A DNA stretch of 41,249 nucleotides from NCBI GenBank assembly GCA_030744755.1, contig JASLPY010000048.1, positions 1-41,249 on the forward strand. Reading direction: 5' to 3'. Below, in pieces: positions 8,615 to 16,930 of this stretch; position 1 is the first letter of the stretch, and every line of letters starts with the position of its first letter. The translations under genes were made by a program, and so were the position numbers. This DNA is from Kiritimatiellia bacterium. Lineage in GTDB: Bacteria; Verrucomicrobiota; Kiritimatiellia; UBA8416; JADHWI01. The notes under the pieces are model-generated. The model had not been told where the DNA came from. It saw only the letters and a list, made by a program, of their open reading frames with translations, and ran no database searches.

Positions 8615-9934
8615 CTATGCCCTGATCAGTGCGAGAAGCTCGTCCCTCTTCTTTTCCATCATTTCCCTGGTCTTCGCTTCGACATTAAGGCGCACGAGGG
8701 GTTCGGTGTTGGAGCATCTGACATTGAACCACCAGTCATCATACTCAACGCTGACACCATCAAGCTCCAGAACGGTTCCATCAGCATAGCCTTCCCTTAT
8801 CCTGTCCAACACTACCGCGGAATCTTCTACCGTCGAGTTAATCTCACCGCTGGCAGAGTAGCGTACTATTGGTGCCACGAGTTCCGAGAGAGGCTTGTCC
8901 GAGTTGGTAATGATGTTCGCAACGCAGATAGCCGCCATGCTCGAGCTTTCCGTGAAGTAGTTGTCACGGAAGTAGTAGTGGCCGGAGAGTTCACCGGCGA
9001 AAACGGCGTCGCTGTCTCTCATCTGCTGTTTGATGAAGGCATGGCCGACACGGCTCATCATGGGGGTCCCGCCGTTTTCCTCGATAATCTCCTTCACTGC
9101 CCAACTACTCCGCAGATCGTAGAATATGACGCCTTTCTGTTGTGCAAGAATGTCCTCGGCGACGAGTGCGGTGATGATATCCATCGGGATGATATCGCCT
9201 TTCTCATCTACGAAGCCTGCCCTGTCGGCGTCTCCGTCGAAAGCGATTCCGAAATCGTAAGTGCCGCTTCGAACCTTTTCCTGCAGAGGTTCAAGCGTAT
9301 CAAGGTTAAGGGGGTTCGCTTCATGGTTGGGGAAGGTTCCATCGAGCTCGTCAAACATCGGTTCGATGTCCATGATCCCTTCCAGTACCTTGGCTTCGTA
9401 AACCCCCATGGAATTGGCCATATCTGCCGCTATGCGGACCTGTCTTCCAAAATGCACGTGTTCCCTTACATGTTCCACGTAGGACGGAATCACGTCGTAC
9501 TCCGTTATGCCGCCAGGTGTTTCGGCAGGAGCATCGAATGACTTCTCCTTCACAATTCGCTCGATATCCTTGATCCCCGTGTCGCCACTTATGGGGACGG
9601 CCTGGGCGCGAGAGAGCTTGAATCCGTTCCATTCGCCAGGGTTATGGGAGGCCGTGATCATTATCCCCGCGTCGGTACCGAGCAGGCCGTTTGCGTAGTA
9701 TGACATGGGGGTTGAGCAGAGCCCCAGGTGGATTACGTCGCAGCCCTGCATTGTCAAGCCGGCGGCAAGGGCATCGAATAATGGTTGAGAGTGCGGCCTC
9801 ATATCCTGGCCAACCACCACTTTTCTGCATTTCAGGAACGAAGCGAAAGCGCGCCCTATGTCCCTGGCGAGATCCTCGGTGAGCGTGTCACCGTATATGC
9901 CCCTGATGTCATATGCTTTGAATATTTGTGACAT
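8615..9934 (-). CDS. Phosphomannomutase/phosphoglucomutase
   Basis: This enzyme interconverts hexose 1- and 6-phosphates (mannose and/or glucose) to supply sugar nucleotides for surface polysaccharide. The 439-residue alpha-D-phosphohexomutase has all four signatures: the phosphoserine loop TASHNP with S96, the magnesium site DGDADR (233-238), the sugar-recognition loop GELSGHYYF, and the C-terminal phosphate-binding loop CSNTEP. It is close to ManB/AlgC-type enzymes in order and length. Sequence alone does not separate mannose from glucose preference, so no symbol is given. It is divergent from der across about 200 bases, which should hold both promoters. Confidence 0.92.
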   Translation of the reverse strand: MSQIFKAYDIRGIYGDTLTEDLARDIGRAFASFLKCRKVVVGQDMRPHSQPLFDALAAGLTMQGCDVIHLGLCSTPMSYYANGLLGTDAGIMITASHNPGEWNGFKLSRAQAVPISGDTGIKDIERIVKEKSFDAPAETPGGITEYDVIPSYVEHVREHVHFGRQVRIAADMANSMGVYEAKVLEGIMDIEPMFDELDGTFPNHEANPLNLDTLEPLQEKVRSGTYDFGIAFDGDADRAGFVDEKGDIIPMDIITALVAEDILAQQKGVIFYDLRSSWAVKEIIEENGGTPMMSRVGHAFIKQQMRDSDAVFAGELSGHYYFRDNYFTESSSMAAICVANIITNSDKPLSELVAPIVRYSASGEINSTVEDSAVVLDRIREGYADGTVLELDGVSVEYDDWWFNVRCSNTEPLVRLNVEAKTREMMEKKRDELLALIRA

Positions 9935-10135
9935 GTCAATTGCCCCATGGTTGGAAGTTCTCGTTCAATAGTTCCGAACGCTCTGGGAATCTACGTCAGA
10001 GCCGTGAGAGTTTCAAGCAGATTGCTCGCCCGAGAAAAGGCGGGCAGATCAGTAAGTCCTTTTTTTGTGTTGTTTCTATTGAGTTGAGGGTACCATCTGC
10101 CGCCATCGGGACTTGGATCCGGAGAGTTTTTCAGT

Positions 10136-11515
10136 ATGAGCAGTGAGAACACAGAGCAAAGAGGGCGAACCGTGGCCATCGTCGGCCGGCCCAATGTCGG
10201 GAAATCGGCCATTTTCAACCGCCTGGCCCGCAAGCGCGTTGCAATTGTACATGCGGAAAGCGGCGTCACTCGTGACCGGTTAATGCGCGAGGTGGAGTGG
10301 GAAGAGGAACGGTTTGAGCTCATCGATACGGGCGGGGTATGCAATGTTGACCGATCGTCGGAGCGCGACGTGATAGTCGACGGTACGCGACAGCAGGTCG
10401 ATATTGCGCTCCTGGACGCTTCGGTGGCCATATTTGTGACGGATATCGAGTCGGGCATCACGGCGCTGGACCTGGAGGTGGCAGGCATTCTCAGGGGCAG
10501 TGGGTGCACAACGTTCCTCGCGGCCAACAAGGCAGACACTCCCGCCAGGGACAACGATGCCGCTGAGTTCGAAGAGCTTGGTTTTCCTGTCTTTCCGGTA
10601 TCGGCCCTGCATAATCGCGGGTTCGGCGAATTGATGGACAAGGCAGTTGCGGAATTGCCCCACGTAGAAAATGTCACCGAAACTGATCCTCTCAGGGTGG
10701 CGGTTGTAGGCCGGCCTAATGTTGGGAAATCCTCCTACATTAACCGTTTGCTGCGAAACAACCGGGTGATTGTTTCGGATGTTCCTGGCACTACACGTGA
10801 CAGCATTGACGTCCCGTTCGTTATCGGCCGCGGAGAAACGGCTCGTCACTACGTCCTTTCCGATACGGCGGGCATGAGAAGGCTGGGAAAGGTAAGCTCT
10901 TCCGTTGAGCGTTTCAGCCTGTTTCGGGCCGAACAGAGCGTGGAGAATGCCGATGTTGTAGTGCTTGTTGTGGATGCAACACAGGGGCCGACGCAGCAGG
11001 ACAAGAAGATCGCATCCATGGTTGTGAAGCATGGACGGGGTTGCGTCGTATTGGTCAACAAGTGGGATCTCAGCGAGACAACACAACGCCAGTACGGTCC
11101 GGAATTATCGCACAGGATGCCGTTCATGGGTTTCTGCCCTGTTGTTTTCACATCGGCACAATCCGGCTACAATATCAGGCGCTCGATTGACGCAATAGAC
11201 CACGTGGCGGCCCAAGTCAAGATGCAGCTTCCAACGGGTATTCTGAACCGTGCATTGCTCGACGCCTACGAACAGGTCAACCCTCCCGCGGTCAAGGGAA
11301 GGCGTTTGAAGATATTCTATTCGACCCAGGTGGGCGTGAACCCGCTTCGTGTGAAGCTCTTCGTCAACGACCCTAAACGAGTCACGGTACCTTACCGGAA
11401 GTACCTTACGAAAGCACTGAGAAGGAACTTCGGACTGGAGGGCGCTCCGCTGATTCTGCAGTTTACCCCGCGCCGTGCCGATGACGGGAAAGGGCGGAAG
11501 AAATCCCGCCGCTGA
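10136..11515 (+). CDS. der: Ribosome-assembly GTPase Der (EngA)
   Basis: Der is an essential tandem GTPase that helps mature the 50S ribosomal subunit. The 459-residue protein has two complete G domains: GRPNVGKS at 17-24 with DTGG and NKAD, and GRPNVGKS at 192-199 with PGTTRDS, DTAG and NKWD. The C-terminal KH-like domain (about 365-445) and a basic tail GKGRKKSRR follow. The first domain has DTGGV where the family usually continues with a longer switch II, a normal variation. ATG at 10136 has GGAGAG 9-10 bases upstream. It appears monocistronic. Confidence 0.96.
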   Translation: MSSENTEQRGRTVAIVGRPNVGKSAIFNRLARKRVAIVHAESGVTRDRLMREVEWEEERFELIDTGGVCNVDRSSERDVIVDGTRQQVDIALLDASVAIFVTDIESGITALDLEVAGILRGSGCTTFLAANKADTPARDNDAAEFEELGFPVFPVSALHNRGFGELMDKAVAELPHVENVTETDPLRVAVVGRPNVGKSSYINRLLRNNRVIVSDVPGTTRDSIDVPFVIGRGETARHYVLSDTAGMRRLGKVSSSVERFSLFRAEQSVENADVVVLVVDATQGPTQQDKKIASMVVKHGRGCVVLVNKWDLSETTQRQYGPELSHRMPFMGFCPVVFTSAQSGYNIRRSIDAIDHVAAQVKMQLPTGILNRALLDAYEQVNPPAVKGRRLKIFYSTQVGVNPLRVKLFVNDPKRVTVPYRKYLTKALRRNFGLEGAPLILQFTPRRADDGKGRKKSRR

Positions 11516-12004
11516 CCGAAGATCCTCAACGGCGTGGAGCACAAATGTCCCGCCGTGCTACGGGATCAAACGTTTCGTACATGTCGACACAGCGCGAAAG
11601 AATCTGGGCCCGGTAGATCGTTGTCTCGATCCTTCTCCCGATCATCGTTGACAACGATCAAGATGACGATCGAGACAATGATGGGGATCGACAACGATCG
11701 AGACAATGATCGGGACAACTATAGCATGTAGAAAACTCGAACATTCAGACGAATTCTGCCTTCGAAACACCTGCTGAAAGAGGAAACGTTTCGGCCTCCC
11801 GGCTGGGGCTATTTCCTTGTACTCAAGCGCTTAGAGAGAATGCGCTTCATGAGACCCGAAAAAAACATCACATCTTATTAACATTTTTCTTGTGTCTACC
11901 ACATGTTGGGGGCATATTGGCCCTGCAGTGGCTGGATGTATCACATCTGGTATGGGTTGATTGCAATTCTTCATTCGTAAGTTAGCTTCCGGGAGACAGT
12001 TACG
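11516..12004. other. 489-bp gap between der and nrdJ
   Basis: No gene is convincing. It contains the GATC/GAC-rich element (11611-11722), a short hairpin AAGCGC/GCGCTT at 11825-11847, and an AT-rich stretch around 11860-11895 suited to the nrdJ promoter. I looked for a cobalamin riboswitch core or a clear pair of NrdR boxes before this B12-dependent reductase and could not recognise either. Confidence 0.5.
11611..11722. repeat. GATC/GAC-rich imperfect palindromic element, copy 1
   Basis: The left half runs in the GTC..GATC sense and the right half in the GATC..GAC sense, with the switch around 11652 (ATCGTTGACAACGAT). Motifs such as GATCGAGACAATGATC recur. About 84 bases from 11638 align without gaps to 33778 onward, at roughly four identities in five by eye. 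Translated, it gives Asp/Arg/Asn runs, so small reading frames through it are probably not genes. Confidence 0.75.
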
Positions 12005-14920
12005 ATGCTGGACGTTCGTGAACCAATTGATGTGAAATCGGATGGCAGTGCCGCCCGACCCCGAACTGGAAAAGGCCGGGTGCCTCGCAAGACCACAGAT
12101 AAGAAGACAGGACAGCAGAAGGGCGGTCTGAAAGTTAGATGTCTGCTCACCAAGAAGGGAGAAAACCCGTTCGATAAGATCGAGTGGGAAAGAAGGAGAG
12201 CATCTATCAGTGGCGACAGCGGCAATGTGATCTTCGCACAGGATGATGTGGAAGTTCCCGCCCTGTGGTCCATGCTTGCTACCAACGTAGTGGCTTCGAA
12301 GTATTTCTATGGCGGTGTAGGGACCGATGACCGGGAATTCTCTGCTCGTCAACTCGTTCATCGCGTCGCGAGGACAATATCCGACTGGGGGCTGAGCGGT
12401 GGTTACTTCGCAACTCCCGACGATGCGGAGAACTTCTATAACGAGCTTTGCCATGCTTGCATTAACCAATACGGTGCATTCAACAGTCCCGTATGGTTCA
12501 ACGTGGGTCTTTTCCAGGTGTACGGTCATTCTTCCAGCAACCGTTCAAGCTATGTCTGGAGCGAGGAAGAGGGCAGAATTGTTCTTACAAACGATACTTA
12601 CAGGGATCCACAAGCTTCTGCCTGCTTCATCCAGTCGGTGGAGGACTCCATGGAGGACATCATGCGCCTGGCGTCGGCCGAGGCCATGCTATTCAAGTAC
12701 GGTTCCGGGACGGGGTCGGACCTGAGTACCCTGCGTAGCACCCGCGAGAAACTCTCTGGCGGCGGAACGCCTTCGGGGCCGATAAGTTTCATGCGCGTGT
12801 TCGACCAGGTGGCGGCTGTCATCAAATCGGGCGGCAAGACCAGGCGGGCGGCCAAGATGCAGAGCCTGAAGGTATGGCATCCGGACATTCTCGACTTCAT
12901 CAACTGCAAGGCGCGAGAAGAGAAAAAGGCCTGGGCCCTGATAGAGCAGGGATACGATGGATCATTCAATGGCGAGGCGTATGACTCGGTGATGTTCCAG
13001 AACGCTAACCTTTCGGTCCGAGTGACCGACGAATTCATGGACTGTGTTGAGCGGGACAGGGAATGGCAGACGCATGACGTTAAGAGCGGTGAACCTGCCG
13101 ATACGCTCAAGGCAAGAGACGTGATGCAGCAGATCTCCGACAACGCTCACTTGTGCGGCGACCCGGGCTTGCAGTATGACACAACCATCAACCGGTGGCA
13201 TACCTGTCCGAACTCGGCGCCTATCAACGCAAGCAACCCGTGTTCCGAGTACATGTTTATCGACGACAGCGCCTGTAACCTGGCGTCGGTTAACCTGATG
13301 CATTTTGTGGACGATGAGGGCGACGTGGATATTGACAAGTTCAAGCATGTCGTTCGCCTATTCATAATTGCACAGGATATCCTGGTTGATAGCGCGAGTT
13401 ACCCGACTGAACGTGTTGCCCTCAACTCGCACCGGTTCCGTCCCCTGGGATTGGGCTACGCCAACCTTGGAGCCCTGATAATGAGGGAAGGAATGCCATA
13501 CGACAGCGAAGAGGGGCGGGCGTTTGCTTCCATGATAACCGCGTTGCTCACTGGGGAGGCCTACAAGACTTCGCAGGAGCTTGCCGCCGTGAAAGGGGCC
13601 TTCGAGGATTACGAGACCAACGCCGATTGCATGCTCAATGTCATGAAGATGCATCGCGATTCGCTTGATGGGGTCAGCAGTGCTGTTGCGCCCGCCGCGT
13701 TGCGCGAGGCCGCATGCAATGCCTGGGACGACGTGGTTGAGGGGGCGTCGGAGCATGGATTCAGGAATTCGCAGGTTACGGTACTTGCACCGACTGGAAC
13801 CATCGGTTTCATGATGGACTGCGATACAACCGGTGTAGAGCCGGATATTGCCCTCGTTAAGTACAAGCAGCTTGCCGGTGGCGGCACGATGAAGATCGTC
13901 AACAGGACAATTGATCCGGCGCTCCGGCGCCTGGGCTATTCCAATGATGATGTCGAGGCGATTGTCGCGCATGTAGACGAGAGTGACACAATAGAGACCG
14001 CACCGCATCTGAAGGCCGAGCACATGGAAGTGTTCGACTGCGCCTTCAAGCCGGTAAACGGAACGCGTTCGATCTCGTACAAGGCGCATCTCAAGATGAT
14101 GGCCGCAGTGCAGCCGTTCCTGTCCGGGGCTATCAGCAAGACGGTTAACCTCCCTAATGAAGCCACTGCCGACGATATCATGCAGACGTACATCGACGGC
14201 TGGAAGCTGGGACTGAAGGCCGTTGCAGTTTACCGCGATGGGTCCAAGCGGATTCAGCCGGTGAGAACTTCGCAGGGCGATGGGCCTCTTTCGGAGGTTG
14301 TGGGCAAGGACTTCGAGGCCAAGATGGCCGAGGCCCGCAGGGCTCCTTTCAGAAGGAGGATGCCCGCGACGAGACAGTCGATAACCCACAAGTTCGAAGT
14401 TGCCGGTCATGAAGGATACCTGACCGTCGGCACGTATGAGGACGGAGCCCCCGGCGAAGTGTTCATCACGATGGCCAAGGAAGGCAGCACGGTTGGCGGC
14501 ACGATGGATGCCTTTGGCACGGCGATCTCGCTTTGCCTGCAGTACGGTGTTCCCGTTCGTGAGCTCTGCCAGAAATTTGCGCACAGTCGGTTTGAGCCCA
14601 GCGGGTTCACGAAAAACCCGGATATTCCGATTGCCAAGTCTATCGTGGACTACATCTTCCGCTGGCTGGATGCCACGTTTCCCGGAGGCGCCACGCCGAA
14701 GGTAGCCGCTCAGCCGGCGCCTGCCCAGTCCGCGACCGAGGAAGCGGCCGTGGCAGTGGCTCAACCGGAGCAGGAATTGCCCGGTGCGGATCGTGTGGAC
14801 GCGCAGTTCAAGCACTTCATGGAAGACGCGCCGGTCTGCGACCAGTGCGGGTCCATCACAGTCAGGAACGGAGCCTGCTACCGCTGCTACAACTGCGGAA
14901 ACTCGATGGGCTGTTCGTAA
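12005..14920 (+). CDS. nrdJ: Vitamin B12-dependent (class II) ribonucleoside-diphosphate reductase
   Basis: This enzyme makes deoxyribonucleotides using an adenosylcobalamin-generated thiyl radical, without oxygen dependence. It has 971 residues. Active-site features are C207 (ASACFIQ) and C424 (SACNLASVNL) as the redox pair, and the N411-x-C413-x-E415 motif in NPCSEYM with the radical cysteine C413. FNSPVWFNVG near residue 160 and APTGTIGFMMDCDTTG are typical of the NrdJ family. The C-terminus has a cysteine-rich knuckle, CDQCGS...CYRCYNCGNSMGC, expected to bind zinc or shuttle electrons. The start has GGGAG 9 bases upstream. A basic, low-complexity N-terminal 45 residues precede the family core. 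No class I or III reductase genes are next to it. Confidence 0.96.
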   Translation: MLDVREPIDVKSDGSAARPRTGKGRVPRKTTDKKTGQQKGGLKVRCLLTKKGENPFDKIEWERRRASISGDSGNVIFAQDDVEVPALWSMLATNVVASKYFYGGVGTDDREFSARQLVHRVARTISDWGLSGGYFATPDDAENFYNELCHACINQYGAFNSPVWFNVGLFQVYGHSSSNRSSYVWSEEEGRIVLTNDTYRDPQASACFIQSVEDSMEDIMRLASAEAMLFKYGSGTGSDLSTLRSTREKLSGGGTPSGPISFMRVFDQVAAVIKSGGKTRRAAKMQSLKVWHPDILDFINCKAREEKKAWALIEQGYDGSFNGEAYDSVMFQNANLSVRVTDEFMDCVERDREWQTHDVKSGEPADTLKARDVMQQISDNAHLCGDPGLQYDTTINRWHTCPNSAPINASNPCSEYMFIDDSACNLASVNLMHFVDDEGDVDIDKFKHVVRLFIIAQDILVDSASYPTERVALNSHRFRPLGLGYANLGALIMREGMPYDSEEGRAFASMITALLTGEAYKTSQELAAVKGAFEDYETNADCMLNVMKMHRDSLDGVSSAVAPAALREAACNAWDDVVEGASEHGFRNSQVTVLAPTGTIGFMMDCDTTGVEPDIALVKYKQLAGGGTMKIVNRTIDPALRRLGYSNDDVEAIVAHVDESDTIETAPHLKAEHMEVFDCAFKPVNGTRSISYKAHLKMMAAVQPFLSGAISKTVNLPNEATADDIMQTYIDGWKLGLKAVAVYRDGSKRIQPVRTSQGDGPLSEVVGKDFEAKMAEARRAPFRRRMPATRQSITHKFEVAGHEGYLTVGTYEDGAPGEVFITMAKEGSTVGGTMDAFGTAISLCLQYGVPVRELCQKFAHSRFEPSGFTKNPDIPIAKSIVDYIFRWLDATFPGGATPKVAAQPAPAQSATEEAAVAVAQPEQELPGADRVDAQFKHFMEDAPVCDQCGSITVRNGACYRCYNCGNSMGCS

Positions 14921-15186
14921 GGGGGGCTGAGAGCCACCGCTCCAGTACGTCCACCGCTACGAGGTGGACGGCGCATTGCCGGCTAGTTCCCGGTGATGCC
15001 CCTTGCGCGAAGCACTCTCGTGTGTTTGCATTCCATTCACATGCTCCACCTCGTAGCGCTGGACCCACCAAGAATGCCTGCTGAGCACGAGGTCTTTTCG
15101 TACACTTTACTTGCGCATGCTGATCTGCCATGATGACGTCCCGATTCTGGCAAGCAGAGATTGCAGGTGCAGGTGGTGATGTGGAA
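14921..15186. ncRNA. Structured spacer between nrdJ and pyrK
   Basis: A long-range stem pairs 14951-14968 with 15045-15062 (17 of 18 positions complementary, 76-base spacer). The left arm alone can instead fold as a perfect local hairpin, GTCCACC/GGTGGAC, at 14949-14969. The spacer has a further CGGC/GCCG hairpin. The two folds exclude each other. This could be a terminator/attenuator, a structured leader of pyrK, or a repeat element; I call it ncRNA only tentatively. Confidence 0.35.
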
Positions 15187-15990
15187 ATGACCGAAGCCGG
15201 TTTGAAGCCTGAGATAGCAACGGCGCGCGTGTTGAGTAATGCTGCTTATAGTGGCGAGTACCGCGAGTTGCGTCTTGACGTAACGTCGATATCCGGGCGG
15301 GTAAAACCGGGGCAGTTTGTTCATGTCCGGGTGCCGGGACTGAGCGACCGGGTTCTGAGACGGCCGTTCAGTGTCTTTCATGCCGATATGGATGTTCTCT
15401 GTGTTCTTTATAAGGTGGTAGGGCAGGGGACAGAGGTGCTGGCGAGCGTTGAAAAGGGGGGAAACATCAGCGTTCTTGGTCCCCTCGGCAACGGTTTTCC
15501 TCCTGTTGATGAATCCGCATTTCCTGTTCTTGTTGCCGGTGGGTACGGTGTCGCACCACTTTGCTTTTTCGCCGAACACACGGCCGCACCGGGAGTTCTC
15601 TTTGTGGGTGGCGCCACTGCATCTGATATACTGTGTGTGGAGCGTTTTGAGAAAATGGGTTGGGACGTGCATGTAACGACCGAAGACGGCAGCATGGGGC
15701 AACGTGGCCTGGTTACAGATGCGTTGGATGAGTGGCTGGGCGAGTGTGAATTGGACCGCCCCCCCGAGTTCTTCGTCTGCGGTCCCGATGGCCTTCTCAG
15801 GGCCATTGGTGAAAGATGTGTGCTACAGGGCTGGAAAGGGTCCCTCTCTCTTGACAAGCACATGGGCTGTGGTCTTGGAGCTTGCCTGGCCTGCGTGCAG
15901 AGGCTGCGCGGTCCAAACGGCGAGGAGTTCTGGGCGCGAGTGTGTAAAGACGGACCGGTTTTCGACGCTGAGAAGGTAGTCTGGCAATGA
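15187..15990 (+). CDS. pyrK: Dihydroorotate dehydrogenase electron-transfer subunit PyrK
   Basis: PyrK passes electrons from dihydroorotate oxidation in PyrD to NAD+ via FAD and a [2Fe-2S] cluster. The 267-residue protein has the FAD motif RRPFSV (58-63), the nucleotide-binding region VAGGYGVAPL (116-125), and C-terminal cysteines 228, 233, 236 and 253 in MGCGLGACLACV...VCKDGPVF, the class 1B cluster pattern. The frame is open from 15130, but homology starts near the ATG at 15187, which has AGGTGG upstream. pyrD follows 22 bases later. Confidence 0.92.
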   Translation: MTEAGLKPEIATARVLSNAAYSGEYRELRLDVTSISGRVKPGQFVHVRVPGLSDRVLRRPFSVFHADMDVLCVLYKVVGQGTEVLASVEKGGNISVLGPLGNGFPPVDESAFPVLVAGGYGVAPLCFFAEHTAAPGVLFVGGATASDILCVERFEKMGWDVHVTTEDGSMGQRGLVTDALDEWLGECELDRPPEFFVCGPDGLLRAIGERCVLQGWKGSLSLDKHMGCGLGACLACVQRLRGPNGEEFWARVCKDGPVFDAEKVVWQ

Positions 15991-16012
15991 GGTCTTAGAT
16001 CTTGGTGTAGAT

Positions 16013-16930
16013 ATGGATATATCGGTAGATATTGGCGGAATTCGTATGGCGAACCCCGTGATGGTAGCGTCCGGCACGTTCGGCTATGGCCCCGAATTTG
16101 CGGATGTCACCGACATCAGCCGCCTGGGCGCTATTGTTGTAAAAGGCATCAAGCTTGATCCTTGCGACGGAAATCCTCCGCCGCGGATGGTGGAAGTTCC
16201 CGGTGGACTTGTGAACGCCATTGGGCTCCAGGGGCCGGGAGTAAAGGGTTTCGTAGAAGAGTACATGCCTTTTCTCAGGGAAACGGGTGTTCCCGTTATC
16301 GTGAATGTCTGGGGCACGACCCTTGAAGAGTATGGCGAGGTATCGGCCAGGCTTAGTGATGTCGATGGAATCTCCGGCCTGGAACTGAATATATCCTGTC
16401 CCAACATCAAGGAGGGAGGCATAGCCTTCGGCACCGATCCATCGATGGCCGCGGCAGTTATGTCGAACGTTCGATCCAGGACTTCGCTTCCGGTGATTCC
16501 GAAACTGTCTCCGAACGTACCCGATATATCGGTATTCGCGAAGATCGCCGAGGAGTCGGGGTGCGATGCCATTTCTCTTATCAACACCCTGCCTGCCATG
16601 GTGATCGATGTCGAGACACGCCGGCCGGTTCTGGCAAACGTGACGGGAGGGTTGTCAGGGCCTGCAGTGCATCCGGTTGCCGTGAAACTGGTATGGGAGA
16701 CCGCGAAGGCGGTCAGCATTCCGGTGATCGGGATGGGTGGCATTTTTCGCGCCCGGGACGCCATCGAGTTGATCATCGCCGGCGCCAGTGCCGTGGCCGT
16801 GGGTACGGCCAACTTCACGGACCCTACCTCTCCGATACAGGTCATTGAAGGTATAGAGTCCTACCTGAACGAACACGGCCTCGACCGCATTGACGAACTA
16901 ATAGGATCGGTTGAACTTGATGGCAAGTGA
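16013..16930 (+). CDS. pyrD: Dihydroorotate dehydrogenase (class 1B) catalytic subunit PyrD
   Basis: PyrD oxidises dihydroorotate to orotate with FMN, the fourth step of pyrimidine synthesis. The 305-residue TIM barrel starts with the family pattern NPVMVASGTFGYG. It has the catalytic base C129 in NISCPN (cysteine marks class 1, as against serine in class 2), KLSPNV, TGGLSGPA and the FMN phosphate site GMGGI. With adjacent pyrK it forms the NAD-linked heterotetramer. Its final 11 bases overlap the next gene. Confidence 0.96.
   Translation: MDISVDIGGIRMANPVMVASGTFGYGPEFADVTDISRLGAIVVKGIKLDPCDGNPPPRMVEVPGGLVNAIGLQGPGVKGFVEEYMPFLRETGVPVIVNVWGTTLEEYGEVSARLSDVDGISGLELNISCPNIKEGGIAFGTDPSMAAAVMSNVRSRTSLPVIPKLSPNVPDISVFAKIAEESGCDAISLINTLPAMVIDVETRRPVLANVTGGLSGPAVHPVAVKLVWETAKAVSIPVIGMGGIFRARDAIELIIAGASAVAVGTANFTDPTSPIQVIEGIESYLNEHGLDRIDELIGSVELDGK

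Noticed and set aside
8534..9541. Long 335-codon plus-strand frame over the phosphomannomutase gene
   Set aside because: It is antisense to a complete and well-conserved enzyme; no family features on the plus strand.
11534..11731. 65-codon plus-strand frame ending in Asp/Arg/Asn repeats
   Set aside because: It is a read-through of repeat copy 1 with no ribosome site and no recognisable fold.
13358..14815. 485-codon minus-strand frame inside nrdJ
   Set aside because: Antisense shadow of the reductase; no ribosome site and no recognisable domains.
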